From Saccharopolyspora kobensis (GTDB lineage: Bacteria; Actinomycetota; Actinomycetes; Mycobacteriales; Pseudonocardiaceae), in NCBI RefSeq assembly GCF_900108315.1, contig NZ_FNVB01000003.1:469404-533403 (forward strand): a stretch of DNA of 64,000 nucleotides, given 5' to 3'. The notes beneath the pieces were generated by a model that saw only the letters and a program-made list of their open reading frames with translations, did not search any database and had not been told where the DNA came from. The first letter of the stretch is position 1. Each line of letters begins with the position of its first letter. Made by a program: the position numbers and the translations under genes. Of this stretch, positions 17,888-26,939 are shown piece after piece.

Positions 17888-19099
17888 ATGAGTCAGCCCG
17901 CTCTCGGTGAACGTTCCCTGGACCTCACCGATCCGGCCACCTTCGTCGACAACGACGTCCACGGGTTCTGGCGCGAGGTCCGCGCCCAACGCCCCGTCCA
18001 CTGGCACGAAGCCACCGACCGGCACCCCGGTTTCTGGGTCGTCGCGCGGTACTCCGACATCCAGCCGCTGTTCCACTCCGAAGCGCTGAGCTCGGCCAGG
18101 GGCAACGTGCTCGACGTCGTGCTGCGCGGCGACGACTCCGCGGGCGGGAGCATGCTGGCGGTCACCGACCCGCCACGCCACCGGCCGCTGCGCAACCTCA
18201 TGTGGAGCGCGTTCACCCCGCGGGTGCTCGGCGAAGTGGTCGAGCAGATCCGGCAGCGCACCGACAGGTTGGTGTCCGCGGTGGTCGAGCTGGACGAGTT
18301 CGACTTCGCCGCCGAGATCGCCGACCAGGTGCCGATCAACACGATCTGCGACCTGCTGTCGGTACCCGTCGAGGACCGCCCGGAACTGCTGCAGTGGAAC
18401 AAGATGGCGCTGTCGTCCGATCGCGCGGACAGCAGCGAGCTCGACGCGATCAGCGCCCGCAACGAGATCGTCCTCTACTTCATGGAGCTGGCGCAGGAGC
18501 GGCGGGACGATCCGGGCGAGGACGTCATCAGCATGCTCGCCACCACGGAGGTCGAAGGCCGCCTGCTCACCGTCGAAGAACTCGCGGTCAACTGCTACAG
18601 CCTCATCCTCGGCGGCGACGAGACGTCCCGGGTGTCGGCGATCTGCGCGGTGCTCGCCCTGATCGAGAACCCGGAGCAGTGGCGCGCCCTGCGCACCGGC
18701 GAGGTCTCCGTCGAGTCGGCGGTGGAGGAAGTCCTGCGCTGGTCGTCACCGGCGATGCACCTCGCCCGCACCGCCATCCGCGACTTCGACGTCGACGGGA
18801 CGAAGGTGCGCAGCGGCGACATCGTGACCCTGTGGACCATCTCGGCCAACAACGACGAGACCGTCTTCGAGGACCCGCGCCGCTTCACGCTGTCCCGGTC
18901 GCCCAACAAGCACCTCTCGTTCGGCCACGGTCCCCACTACTGCCTGGGCGCCTTCCTCGGCCGCTCCGAGCTCAACGCGCTGCTGAGCGCTCTGGTGGCC
19001 CGGGTCGGCCGGATGGAGCAGCGGGGCGCGCCCCGCCCCATCTTCTCGAACTTCCTCAACGGGTACGAAAGCCTGCCGGTGCACTTCGAAAGCCGTTGA
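17888..19099 (+). CDS. Cytochrome P450, candidate aminoacyl-PCP beta-hydroxylase
   Basis: A 403-residue soluble bacterial P450. The I-helix oxygen motif is LGGDETSR, the ExxR motif is EEVLRW, and the heme loop is FGHGPHYCLG with the cysteine ligand. The GGDETS form resembles P450s that hydroxylate amino acids held on carrier proteins (NovI, TioI, Qui15). Together with the free A-PCP NRPS, MbtH protein and tryptophan dioxygenase, the likely reaction is beta-hydroxylation of (chloro)tryptophanyl-PCP. It needs ferredoxin and reductase partners, which are not encoded here. Confidence 0.9.
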   Translation: MSQPALGERSLDLTDPATFVDNDVHGFWREVRAQRPVHWHEATDRHPGFWVVARYSDIQPLFHSEALSSARGNVLDVVLRGDDSAGGSMLAVTDPPRHRPLRNLMWSAFTPRVLGEVVEQIRQRTDRLVSAVVELDEFDFAAEIADQVPINTICDLLSVPVEDRPELLQWNKMALSSDRADSSELDAISARNEIVLYFMELAQERRDDPGEDVISMLATTEVEGRLLTVEELAVNCYSLILGGDETSRVSAICAVLALIENPEQWRALRTGEVSVESAVEEVLRWSSPAMHLARTAIRDFDVDGTKVRSGDIVTLWTISANNDETVFEDPRRFTLSRSPNKHLSFGHGPHYCLGAFLGRSELNALLSALVARVGRMEQRGAPRPIFSNFLNGYESLPVHFESR

Positions 19100-19190
19100 G
19101 CCGAACGACCCGGCGCGGTGGTCGAAACCCTTTCCCACCGCGGTGAAGCGAAATCAATTCCGAGAACGCACTACGGAGCCCCGAGGTAAA

Positions 19191-20759
19191 ATGAGAAAGA
19201 ACGTCTGTGTCATCGGTGCAGGCCCGTCGGGTTTGGTCGCGATCAAGGAACTGCTGGACGAGGCTCACACGGTGACCTGCTTCGAGCACAGCGCCGAGCC
19301 GGGCGGGGTCTTCCGCTCGGGGGTCGGCCCGGAGGAAGCCGGCGCCTACGACTCGACGATGCTGACCATCTCCAACTACATGATGACCTTCTCCAGCTTC
19401 CCGCCGCCGGACGGTCAGGAGCGGCAGTTCTGGTCGGCCGGCGAATACCGGCAGTACCTGCTCGACTTCATCGAGGAGTTCGACCTCGGCCCCACCATCC
19501 GCTACGGGACCGACGTGCTGAGCATCTCCAAGAGCGAGGACGGCGGCCACGTCGTCGAGGTCGCACCGGTGTCGGCCCCGGAGAAGCGGGTCGCGCACAA
19601 GTTCGACGCGGTGGTCATCGCCACCGGGACGCACCGGGTCCCGAACTACATCGACATCCCCGGTCAGGACGACTTCGCCGGGGAGATCACGCATTCCGCC
19701 TACTACCGCAACGCCGAGCGGTTCCGCGGCAAGCGCGTCCTCTGCGTCGGGATCGGCGAAACCGCCGCCGACGTCGTGGACGAGATCGCGAGCACCGCGG
19801 AGCGCTGCACGCTGTCCGTGCGCCGGCACCAGTCCGTCATCGAGCGCTACCCCGGGGACGACCGGCACCCGAACGACGCCTACACCTCGCAACTGCTTTA
19901 CTCGGTCCCGCTGGCCGCCGCCAACCCCATCATGCGGTTGTGGATGAAGCGCAACGCGAAGCGCGGCAAGACGTCCGCGGCCCGGGCGCTGGGGGCGTGG
20001 AACTCGAAGAACGCGCACTTCTTCAACCACTTCCTGACCAAGAACGAAGCGTTCGTCCACCGGATCGCCGACGGCAGCCTGAACGTCAACGCATCGGGCA
20101 TCGAGCGCCTGGGCGTGGACTACGTCCAGTTCAAGGACGGCCGCCGCGAGAAGATCGACACCATCGTCTTCAACACGGGCTACATCGAGGACTTCAGCGT
20201 CCTCAAGGACGTGGACATCAGCGACGTGCGGGAGATGTACAAGCACATGATCCACCCGGCGCTGGGCACCGGCGTGGTGTTCATCGGGTGGGCGCGGCCG
20301 GCCGCCGGCGGCGTCCCGGCCTGCTCCGAGATGCAGAGCCGCTACTTCGCCCTGCTGTGCAGCGGCAAGAAGAAGCTGCCGGACCGCTTCCGGCTCAAGC
20401 GGCTCATCGAGCGGCAGAACACCTACGAGAACGGGGTGTTCCACGGCAACCCCGAGCTGCGGACGCTGGTCCACTACAACCAGTACATGCTGGACTTCGC
20501 GAAGGTGCTCGGGTGCTCCCCGTGGCGCCCGGCCGTGTTCAAGAACCCGCTGCTGGTGTACCGCCTGTTCTGCGGCTCCCAGATGCCCCACGTCTTCCGC
20601 TTGTTCGGCCCGCACAGCGACTACGAGAAGGCGCGGCGGATCATCCTGAGCCAGCCCGCGGCGTTCAGCTTCCGCACGGTCCTGCTGGCGCTGGCGGTCA
20701 TCGGCGCATCCCGCGCGCTGATCGCGCTCGGCCTGATGAAGCCGGACCCGGAGTACTGA
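19191..20759 (+). CDS. Flavin-containing monooxygenase-like protein with C-terminal membrane segment
   Basis: A 522-residue FMO/BVMO-type enzyme. FAD loop VIGAGPSG (about 8-15), NADPH loop VGIGETAADV, and a variant fingerprint FAGEITHSAYY, where the FxGxxxHxxxW/Y motif ends in Tyr. The last 40 residues include a hydrophobic stretch (FRTVLLALAVIGASRALIAL) that could be a membrane anchor. Start ATG at 19191 follows GAGGT. It is the last plus-strand gene of this block. Possible jobs are N- or S-oxygenation or a Baeyer-Villiger step in maturing the quinoline or thiazoline unit; no reaction can be assigned. A weak 8-bp hairpin (19114-19142) lies in its leader. Confidence 0.82.
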   Translation: MRKNVCVIGAGPSGLVAIKELLDEAHTVTCFEHSAEPGGVFRSGVGPEEAGAYDSTMLTISNYMMTFSSFPPPDGQERQFWSAGEYRQYLLDFIEEFDLGPTIRYGTDVLSISKSEDGGHVVEVAPVSAPEKRVAHKFDAVVIATGTHRVPNYIDIPGQDDFAGEITHSAYYRNAERFRGKRVLCVGIGETAADVVDEIASTAERCTLSVRRHQSVIERYPGDDRHPNDAYTSQLLYSVPLAAANPIMRLWMKRNAKRGKTSAARALGAWNSKNAHFFNHFLTKNEAFVHRIADGSLNVNASGIERLGVDYVQFKDGRREKIDTIVFNTGYIEDFSVLKDVDISDVREMYKHMIHPALGTGVVFIGWARPAAGGVPACSEMQSRYFALLCSGKKKLPDRFRLKRLIERQNTYENGVFHGNPELRTLVHYNQYMLDFAKVLGCSPWRPAVFKNPLLVYRLFCGSQMPHVFRLFGPHSDYEKARRIILSQPAAFSFRTVLLALAVIGASRALIALGLMKPDPEY

Positions 20760-20767
20760 GGCCACCG

Positions 20768-20823
20768 GCCAAGACCCCCGCCGCGCCCGTGCCTGGACGC
20801 ACGGGCGCGGCGGGGGTCTTGGC
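20768..20823. terminator. Convergent bidirectional terminator
   Basis: A perfect 25-base-pair stem (left arm 20768-20792, right arm 20799-20823) with a six-base loop. It lies between the stops of the FMO (plus) and the free A-PCP NRPS (minus), so it can terminate both. Confidence 0.85.
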
Positions 20824-20841
20824 GCTCGCCGAAACCGGCCG

Positions 20842-22605
20842 CTACTTGGAGCGCTCCACGATCTGCGCCAGTTCGGCCAGGTTCTGGGCGGCGAACATCG
20901 ATCGCATCGGCACCGCCACGCCGAGCTCCTTGCGCATCCGGCGGGCCAGGTTCGCCGCGAGCACCGAGTGGCCGCCCAGGTCGAAGAAGTTGTCCTGGGG
21001 AGTCGCCGAGCTGATCTTGAGCGTCTCCATCACCATGCGGCACAGCACCTGCTCGTAGGACTTCTCCTCGCCGCTGCCGACCGCGACGGGCACGTCGGGC
21101 GCGGCGCGCGATGCCCGCTCGGCGAGCGCCTTGCGGTCGATCTTGCCGTTCAACAGCGTCGGGAGCTCGTCCAGCACGACGATGCTCGACGGGACCATGT
21201 GCTCGGGCAGCGCGTGGCGCGCGTGCTCGCGCAGCTGCGCTTCGGTGACCTCGTGCCGCCCGGACGGCTTGACGTAGGCGACGACGTGCTCGGTGGAGAC
21301 GTGGTCACCACCGACGACGGCGACCACGATCTCCACCGCCGGGTGGCTCTCCAAGCGCGCCTCGACCTCGCCGAGTTCGATGCGGAAGCCGCGGACCTTC
21401 ACCTGGTTGTCGCTCCGGCCGGCGAAGTAGAGCTCGCCGTCCGCCTCGCACCTGCCCCGGTCGCCGGAGCGGTACATCCGGCTGCCGGGCGGGCCGTGCG
21501 GGTTGGCCACGAACCGGGAAGCGGTCAGGCCCGGACTGTTCAGGTAGCCGCGGGCGACGCCCGACCCGGCCAGGTAGAGCTCCCCCTCCTGGCCGTCGCG
21601 GAGGTCCCGCAGCTCGTCGTCCAGCACGTAGACCTGGCTGCCGTCCCACGGCGTCCCGATGGTGATCTCCTCCTGGACGCCCGTGATCGGGCCACCGATC
21701 GACGCGCCGACGGTCACCTCGGTCGGGCCGTAGCCGTTGAACAGCCGCCGCCCCCTGGACCACTCCTCCGCCAGCGACCTGGTGCAGACATCGCCGGTGG
21801 AGGTGATCGTGCCGCCGAGCAGCAGGTCTTCGCTGTCGGTGATGCCCAGCGCCACCGGGGGCAGCACCGCGTGCTTGATGTCGTGCTTGAGCATCGTCTC
21901 GCGCAGCGCCTCCCCCGGCATCAGGTCCTCCTGGTCCGCCATCACGAGAGTCGCACCGTGCAGCAGCGCCAGCGAGAAGTCCCAGAACCACGCGTCGAAG
22001 CTGAAGGACGCCCACTGCAGCACCCGGTCGCCCCGGTCGACCTCGTAGGCCCTCGTCTGGGTCGAGACCAGGTCTCCCACGCCGGCGTGGGGAACCGCGA
22101 CGCCCTTGGGAACACCCGTCGATCCGGAGGTGTAGATGACGTACATCAGGTGGTCGGCGGTCAGCGGCGCCAGGCGTTCGCCCTCGGCGATGTTGTCGCC
22201 GCTCTCCCGCTCGCACGCGGCCTCGGTGGCCGGGTCGTCGAGCACGAGCTCAGGCACGTCCAGCTGCAGCGGGCTGACGTTGCCCGTCCGCAGCAGCAGG
22301 ACCGGCCGGGCGTCCACGACCATGTGCGCCAGCCGCTCCGCCGGGTAGCTGGGATCCAGCGGGAGGTAGGCACCGCCCGCCTTCAGCACCGCGAGCACCG
22401 CGACGATCAACCGGGTCGACCGGGGCACCGCGACCGCGACCAGCGAGTCCGGCCCCACCCCGGCCGCGATCAACCGCCTGGCGAGCCGGTTCGCGCGCGC
22501 GTTCAACTCCGAGTAGTCGATGGTGGAGTCGCCGTACACGACCGACGGGGTACCACCCGACTCGGCAACCATGGACTCGAAGAAATCCGGGACAGTTCGC
22601 AACAC
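20842..22605 (-). CDS. Free-standing NRPS A-PCP didomain (tryptophan-loading candidate)
   Basis: About 587 residues with only an adenylation domain and a carrier. A3 is YTSGSTGVPKG, A5 NGYGPTEVT, A8 GRSDNQVKVRGFRIE, A10 LNGKIDRK, and the PCP motif is LGGHSVLAAN near 543. By-eye pocket residues are D-A-W-V-T-T-G-V-G-K. The lone A-PCP layout with MbtH and a P450 matches TioK, Qui18 and NovH, where a tethered amino acid is beta-hydroxylated; tryptophan is inferred from the dioxygenase and halogenase. I prefer GTG at 22605 after GGCGGAG because the longer upstream frame (to 22752) encodes sequence unlike an A-domain N-terminus. A shorter Met start at 22572 is less likely. Confidence 0.87.
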   Translation of the reverse strand: MLRTVPDFFESMVAESGGTPSVVYGDSTIDYSELNARANRLARRLIAAGVGPDSLVAVAVPRSTRLIVAVLAVLKAGGAYLPLDPSYPAERLAHMVVDARPVLLLRTGNVSPLQLDVPELVLDDPATEAACERESGDNIAEGERLAPLTADHLMYVIYTSGSTGVPKGVAVPHAGVGDLVSTQTRAYEVDRGDRVLQWASFSFDAWFWDFSLALLHGATLVMADQEDLMPGEALRETMLKHDIKHAVLPPVALGITDSEDLLLGGTITSTGDVCTRSLAEEWSRGRRLFNGYGPTEVTVGASIGGPITGVQEEITIGTPWDGSQVYVLDDELRDLRDGQEGELYLAGSGVARGYLNSPGLTASRFVANPHGPPGSRMYRSGDRGRCEADGELYFAGRSDNQVKVRGFRIELGEVEARLESHPAVEIVVAVVGGDHVSTEHVVAYVKPSGRHEVTEAQLREHARHALPEHMVPSSIVVLDELPTLLNGKIDRKALAERASRAAPDVPVAVGSGEEKSYEQVLCRMVMETLKISSATPQDNFFDLGGHSVLAANLARRMRKELGVAVPMRSMFAAQNLAELAQIVERSK

Positions 22606-22845
22606 CAGCTCCGCCTTCGACTCGAAGTTCCGGCACACGGTTGATGGGCACGGCGACCGGCTGCCCCGCTGCGGCGCCTCGCCCGCGCGGGCGACCTCCA
22701 ACGCGGGCACCGGGCCCGCGTGCCACGACAACACGCGGCCCGACCGGCCCACCCGGCCGTGAAAGAAGTCTTTCCCCCAGGACTCCGGTAGTTCGCAGAT
22801 CGTTCATGCTGACCGGGTGCTCCGCGACGCCGCACCGGTCCATCG

Positions 22846-23346
22846 CTAGAGGGGCTCCACCACGAACCCGCGCCCCCACACGTTCCGCAGCGAAAGCCCG
22901 ACCAGTTGCAGGCGTCTTCGTAATCGCATCACGTGCAGGTCCAAGGCGTTGCTGGACGAGCTCGAACCGGACCGCTCCAGGATCTCCCGCAGCTCGGTCC
23001 GGTAGACCAGCTGCGAGTACCGGGAGATCAGCGGCGTCAGCATCTCGCACTGCGTCGGGGAGAGCGTGATCGACGAGTCCTTGAAGTAGAGGATCCCCAC
23101 CGGGTCCAGGACGGGTTTGGCGTTGACGACGGCACGATCCGCCAGCTGCCGGACCCTGGCCTGGAGGTCCTCCGGAATGATGGGCGGACGCACCCAGTCC
23201 TCGTAGATGCCCAGCTGTTCCGGCGGCGGTGCACCGTGCTCCACGATCAGCAGGCAGAGGTGGTGCAGGGCCCTGCACTCCTCGCGAACATCGCTCTCCG
23301 CGGGCCAGCGGACGAATTTGACCCGGTTCTGCACATTTCCCTTCAC
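22846..23346 (-). CDS. OmpR-type winged-helix transcriptional regulator without a normal receiver
   Basis: About 166 residues. The C-terminal half (about 90-166) is a winged helix of the OmpR/PhoB DNA-binding type: SITLSPTQCEMLTPLISR, then LDLHVMRLRRRL and WGRGFVV. The N-terminal 80 residues show no phosphoacceptor Asp pattern of a response regulator and no recognised domain. It may be a cluster-situated activator. GTG at 23346 follows GAGGGG by five bases; GTG at 23352 is too close to that site. It lies between MbtH and the A-PCP gene on the same strand, with 240-320 base gaps on each side. Confidence 0.7.
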   Translation of the reverse strand: MKGNVQNRVKFVRWPAESDVREECRALHHLCLLIVEHGAPPPEQLGIYEDWVRPPIIPEDLQARVRQLADRAVVNAKPVLDPVGILYFKDSSITLSPTQCEMLTPLISRYSQLVYRTELREILERSGSSSSSNALDLHVMRLRRRLQLVGLSLRNVWGRGFVVEPL

Positions 23347-23663
23347 GGTCACCCCTCAGAAAGTCTTTTTTCCGTTGAGATTCGGAGAAGCAGCAGCGCC
23401 GGCCCGTCGTTGACGCCCAGGGTCCGCCGGACCGGGCGACCGGCGCTGTCGGTTGTTCAGGAAGCGCTGGGCAACGACCAGCGGAACTCGCCGAAGGCGG
23501 CACCTCCGGCCGCGCCGCAGCGGTCACCTGGCAGGCCACCAGGGCCGCCGCCGAGAAGTCCGGGCCGCACCGGACCGCGGTGTTCCCCTGCACCACGGCC
23601 TTCGCGGTCGGCGCACGACCGCTCCGGCAGATCCCGTTCGAACCCGGTGATCACCGCGAGCGC
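23347..23663. other. Intergenic region between regulator and MbtH genes
   Basis: About 317 bases between two minus-strand genes. Several frames are open because of high GC, but none has a family resemblance or good ribosome site. The regulator's promoter probably lies here. Confidence 0.45.
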
Positions 23664-23891
23664 TCAGACAGGGGCGCTGCCGTTCGCCGCCATCGCCTCG
23701 CGCAGGCTCTTCGGCCGCATGTCCGTCCAGGACCGTCCTATGTAGTCGATGATCTCCTGGCGGGGCGCCGGACCGCGCACCACCCGCCACCCGGCGGGAA
23801 CCTCGACGCCCTGCGGCCAGATCGAGTACTGCTCCTCAACATTGCGCAGCGCCAGGTATTCCCGACTTTCGTCCTCGAACGGATTGGACAT
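23664..23891 (-). CDS. MbtH-like protein
   Basis: A 75-residue MbtH-family protein that binds and activates NRPS adenylation domains. Signature residues are present: NPFEDESREYLAL, QYSIWP, VPAGWRVV and SWTDMRPKSL. The ATG at 23891 is preceded by AGGGG at about nine bases; a GTG two codons upstream is possible. The most likely partner is the free A-PCP protein encoded downstream, and perhaps the two Cys-loading synthetases. Confidence 0.93.
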   Translation of the reverse strand: MSNPFEDESREYLALRNVEEQYSIWPQGVEVPAGWRVVRGPAPRQEIIDYIGRSWTDMRPKSLREAMAANGSAPV

Positions 23892-24650
23892 GTGCACAAC
23901 CCCTTAGTAAGCAGAAACGGTTCTCAATTTTCCGAGGCCGGGGCGCGAACGACCCGCTCACCTTCCCCAAAGGCGCGCCATTCGGAACAGAAGTTCCTAC
24001 CGCATCCCCGGCGCACTGGAATTCACACCGCGACGGCGCGGTGCGCTCACGTCCGGGCAGAGCCCTCGGACAGCCGGTCGAACTGCGCTTCCACTTCGGC
24101 GATCCCGCCGATCCCCACCTGCCCGCAGCACGACACTTCCCCCAGCGAACTCCCACCGGAGCCCACCGCGATATTGCACAGAAACAACGTCCCCGGAATT
24201 CGCCACTCCCCCAAGCGCGCATTCGCGGTCAACGATTCGGTGCAACACGACGCATCTCCCCAGTCATTTCCCCAGGCGGAACGATCAGGTCGACAACCCA
24301 ACGCGTGTCATCGCCACGACATCACTGGAATTACCAGCGGCGCGCAGCAATCAGCCGCGTTGATTCCGGCTATTTCACTTACCCTTTCCTTCATTCGCAG
24401 AACGGGATCGACGGTACCAGCCGGACACGGCAACGCAACAGTTGAATTTCACATATACCCCCATGCGTTTCACACACTCCGGCCCGGCGACCAATACTCG
24501 ACAAACCCCACCGCCACCGGTCATCGGATGGTAGCCGGAGCCGGCACCGCAGGCGGCAGGTCCCGGGCCCGCGCGCTCCGCACCGCCCTCGACCAGCCGA
24601 ATCACGTTCTGCCGACGGGACTTCAGCACCGCGCTCCCGCCCCGAGGCAA
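23892..24650. other. Long AT-richer intergenic region upstream of MbtH
   Basis: About 760 bases lie between the MbtH start and the terminator of the MFS gene. The sequence has lower GC than its flanks and no frame with coding character on either strand. It should contain the MbtH promoter. No repeat, tRNA or insertion-sequence end was recognised. It may mark a junction where clusters were joined. Confidence 0.4.
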
Positions 24651-24689
24651 GAAGATGGGCCACCCGCCGAGCGGGTGGCCCATCTTCTC
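24651..24689 (-). terminator. Hairpin terminator after MFS exporter
   Basis: Arms AGAAGATGGGCCACCCGC and its exact complement form an 18-bp stem with a three-base loop, 40 bases past the exporter stop on the minus strand. It reads equally well from the other strand. Confidence 0.82.
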
Positions 24690-24728
24690 CGCGCTGCGCG
24701 GTCCGGCGACCGAACCGTGGAACGCTCC

Positions 24729-26174
24729 CTACTCCGCGGCCTCGCGCTGCGAGGCCGGCAGGGCGAGAGCTGCCAGGGCGGCGACGAACATGATGGCCGC
24801 GTTGACCAGGAAGGCGACGTGATAGCCGTGGACGAGCGCGTCCGCGGGGTTCGCGGACTCCGGCATGACGCCGTTGGTCACCGTGGCGGCGATGGTGACG
24901 AGCACGGCCAGGCCGACCGCGCCGCCGATCTGGCGGGACATGTTGAGCAGCCCCGAAGCCGCCCCGACGTCCTCCCGCTTGACACCGGTGGTGCTGGTGA
25001 CAGTGGCCGCGGGGAGCATGAAGCTGAGGCCGAGACCGGCGACCAGCGTCGGCCCGAGGACGTGCGTCAGGTAGGCGGGGTAGGCCGGCATCAGGGCCAT
25101 CCAGGCGAGCCCGGCGGCGGTGACCAGACCACCGATGGCCAGCAGTGCCCGGGTGCCGAGCTTGGGCAGGAGCTGGCGGGCGGCCAGCCCGCCGCCGATG
25201 ACGAAGACCGACATCGGCACCAGGGCCAGACCGGTGCTCAACGCGTCGTATCCGAGGATCTCCTGGAAGTAGAGGGAGAGGAAGACCATCGCCGCGGTCA
25301 TGGTCACGCCCATGCCGAACAGCAGCAGGTTCCCGATCCGCACGGTGCTCGCGCGGAAGATCGCGAGCGGGATGAGCGGGTGGGAGCTCTTGAGCTCGAC
25401 GACGATGAAAGCGGCGAGGAGGATCGCGGCCGCGGCGAGGGCGATCAGGACGTTCGCCGATCCCCAGCCCTCGGCCGAGACTTGCGAGAACCCGTAGGTG
25501 AGCGCGCCGACTCCGAGCGTGGCGGTGAGCGCGCCGGGCAGGTCCAGCCGGGTCCGCTCGGCGCCTGCCTGGTCCGCGGGCAGGGTGGACCCGCCGACCG
25601 CCAGCAGCACGACGCCGACGGGGATGTTGATGAACAGGACCCAGCGCCAGTCCAGCGCGGCGGTGAGCACGCCGCCGAGGACGAGCCCGAACACGCTGGA
25701 CACCGCGCCCATGAGGCTCCACAGCGTCATGGCGCGTTCCCGCCGCTCCTCATCGGTGTGGCTGGCGCTGATGATGCTCAGGGTCGTCGGCGACAGGACA
25801 GCGGCGCCGATGCCCTGGGCGATCCGGGCCACCACGAGGATGGTCGGGTTGGTGGCCAGACCACCGACCAGGCTGGCGGCGGTGAAGACGAACGTGCCGA
25901 GCAGGAACACCCGCTTGCGGCCGTAGAGGTCACTCGCCCTGGCGCCCAGCAGCAGGAACCCGCCGAAGGCGATCAGGTAACCGCTGACGACCCACTGCTG
26001 CTGGTTGGTCGACAGGTCGAGCCCGTTCTGCATGTCGGGCAGGGCCACGGTGACGATGGTGCCGTCGAGCACGACCATGAACTGCGCCAGGCAGGTGATC
26101 GCCACGATGATGCCGAGCGGCAGGTTCGGCCGCTCGACGGCGGAGGGCGCCGCCCCGGCGCGGGTCTCGGACAT
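24729..26174 (-). CDS. MFS drug exporter, DHA2 (14-TM) family
   Basis: A 481-residue EmrB/QacA-type proton antiporter. Family motifs include VLDGTIVTVALPDMQ in the first helix, the motif-A loop RASDLYGRKRVF, and motif C in GPTLVAGLGLSF and similar segments; about 14 hydrophobic stretches can be counted. It starts at ATG 26174 after AGGAG. It is divergent from a TetR gene with two perfect operators between them, so it is very likely a repressed efflux pump. It may export the product of the adjacent NRPS cluster. Confidence 0.92.
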   Translation of the reverse strand: MSETRAGAAPSAVERPNLPLGIIVAITCLAQFMVVLDGTIVTVALPDMQNGLDLSTNQQQWVVSGYLIAFGGFLLLGARASDLYGRKRVFLLGTFVFTAASLVGGLATNPTILVVARIAQGIGAAVLSPTTLSIISASHTDEERRERAMTLWSLMGAVSSVFGLVLGGVLTAALDWRWVLFINIPVGVVLLAVGGSTLPADQAGAERTRLDLPGALTATLGVGALTYGFSQVSAEGWGSANVLIALAAAAILLAAFIVVELKSSHPLIPLAIFRASTVRIGNLLLFGMGVTMTAAMVFLSLYFQEILGYDALSTGLALVPMSVFVIGGGLAARQLLPKLGTRALLAIGGLVTAAGLAWMALMPAYPAYLTHVLGPTLVAGLGLSFMLPAATVTSTTGVKREDVGAASGLLNMSRQIGGAVGLAVLVTIAATVTNGVMPESANPADALVHGYHVAFLVNAAIMFVAALAALALPASQREAAE

Positions 26175-26200
26175 GGAGTCTCCTCTGTGCGACTATCCAT

Positions 26201-26247
26201 GTGAACGTGGTTCACGGTGCACAGCGTTCACCGTGAACGTTGTTCAC
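26201..26247. promoter_or_regulatory. Twin TetR operators between exporter and repressor genes
   Basis: Two identical-arm palindromes, GTGAACgtgGTTCAC (26201-26215) and GTGAACgttGTTCAC (26233-26247), have centres 32 bases apart, about three helical turns. The half-sites between them also pair (TTCACGGTG at 26211 with CACCGTGAA at 26229). They sit in the divergent intergenic region, so TetR binding should repress both genes. Confidence 0.85.
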
Positions 26248-26291
26248 TGTATGATTTACATTACTCGGGTGTCAACCGAGGGAGGCGACAG

Positions 26292-26939
26292 ATGCTGCTT
26301 CGAAAGGCCAACGTTGTCGACGGGGCAATGCGATTCCTCGACGCCGAGGGACTCGACGCGCTGACCATGCGCAAGCTGGGCGCAACGCTCAACGTGCAGG
26401 GCGGTGCCCTCTACCGGCACTTCCCGAACAAGGAAGCCCTGCTCGACGCGATGGCCGACAAGATCCTGGAAGGTGTCGCCGGTTCGCTGCCCGACGTCGC
26501 CTGGGACGAGCAGATCTTCGTCCTGTGCGACCGGCTCCGGACCTCCATGCTCGCGCACCGCGACGGCGCGCGAGTGGTGTCGGGCACCTACTCCCCCGGT
26601 GTCAACACCATCGCGGGCACCGACACCGCGATCCAGATCCTCTGCCGGGCGGGCGCGGCCCCGGCCCAGGCCGGCTGGCTCACCTTCGCGCTCTTCTACT
26701 ACGTGCTCGGCCACACCATCGAGGAACAGGCGCTCAGCGAGCTCCCGGCCGACGACGACTGGCGAAGCCGCAACGCCCGCCGCGCGGTCGACGCCTCGGC
26801 GGAGTACGCGGCGGCCCTCGACTCGCTGACGAGCACCGATCCGGCGAAGCGCTTCGCCTACGGCCTGCGCACCTTCCTCGACGGCATCGCCGGCCAGATC
26901 GTGACGGACCAGGCCCGGCCGCACCAGACCATCGGTTAG
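26292..26939 (+). CDS. TetR-family repressor (TetR class, TetR_C domain)
   Basis: A 215-residue repressor. The helix-turn-helix is LTMRKLGATLNVQGGALYRHFPNKEALLDAM, typical of tetracycline-repressor-type proteins, followed by an all-helical ligand domain. ATG at 26292 has GGAGG eight bases upstream; longer upstream frames are not needed. It is divergent from the DHA2 exporter and two operators lie between them, so the inducer may be the exported compound. Confidence 0.9.
   Translation: MLLRKANVVDGAMRFLDAEGLDALTMRKLGATLNVQGGALYRHFPNKEALLDAMADKILEGVAGSLPDVAWDEQIFVLCDRLRTSMLAHRDGARVVSGTYSPGVNTIAGTDTAIQILCRAGAAPAQAGWLTFALFYYVLGHTIEEQALSELPADDDWRSRNARRAVDASAEYAAALDSLTSTDPAKRFAYGLRTFLDGIAGQIVTDQARPHQTIG

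Noticed and set aside
1-20759. Salicylate-primed pyochelin or yersiniabactin cluster
   Set aside because: Assembly-line genes fit, but no salicylate synthase is present and a full tryptophan-to-quinaldate gene set is.
24041-24445. 134-codon plus-strand frame in the gap upstream of MbtH
   Set aside because: No ribosome site, no family resemblance, and codon usage unlike neighbours.
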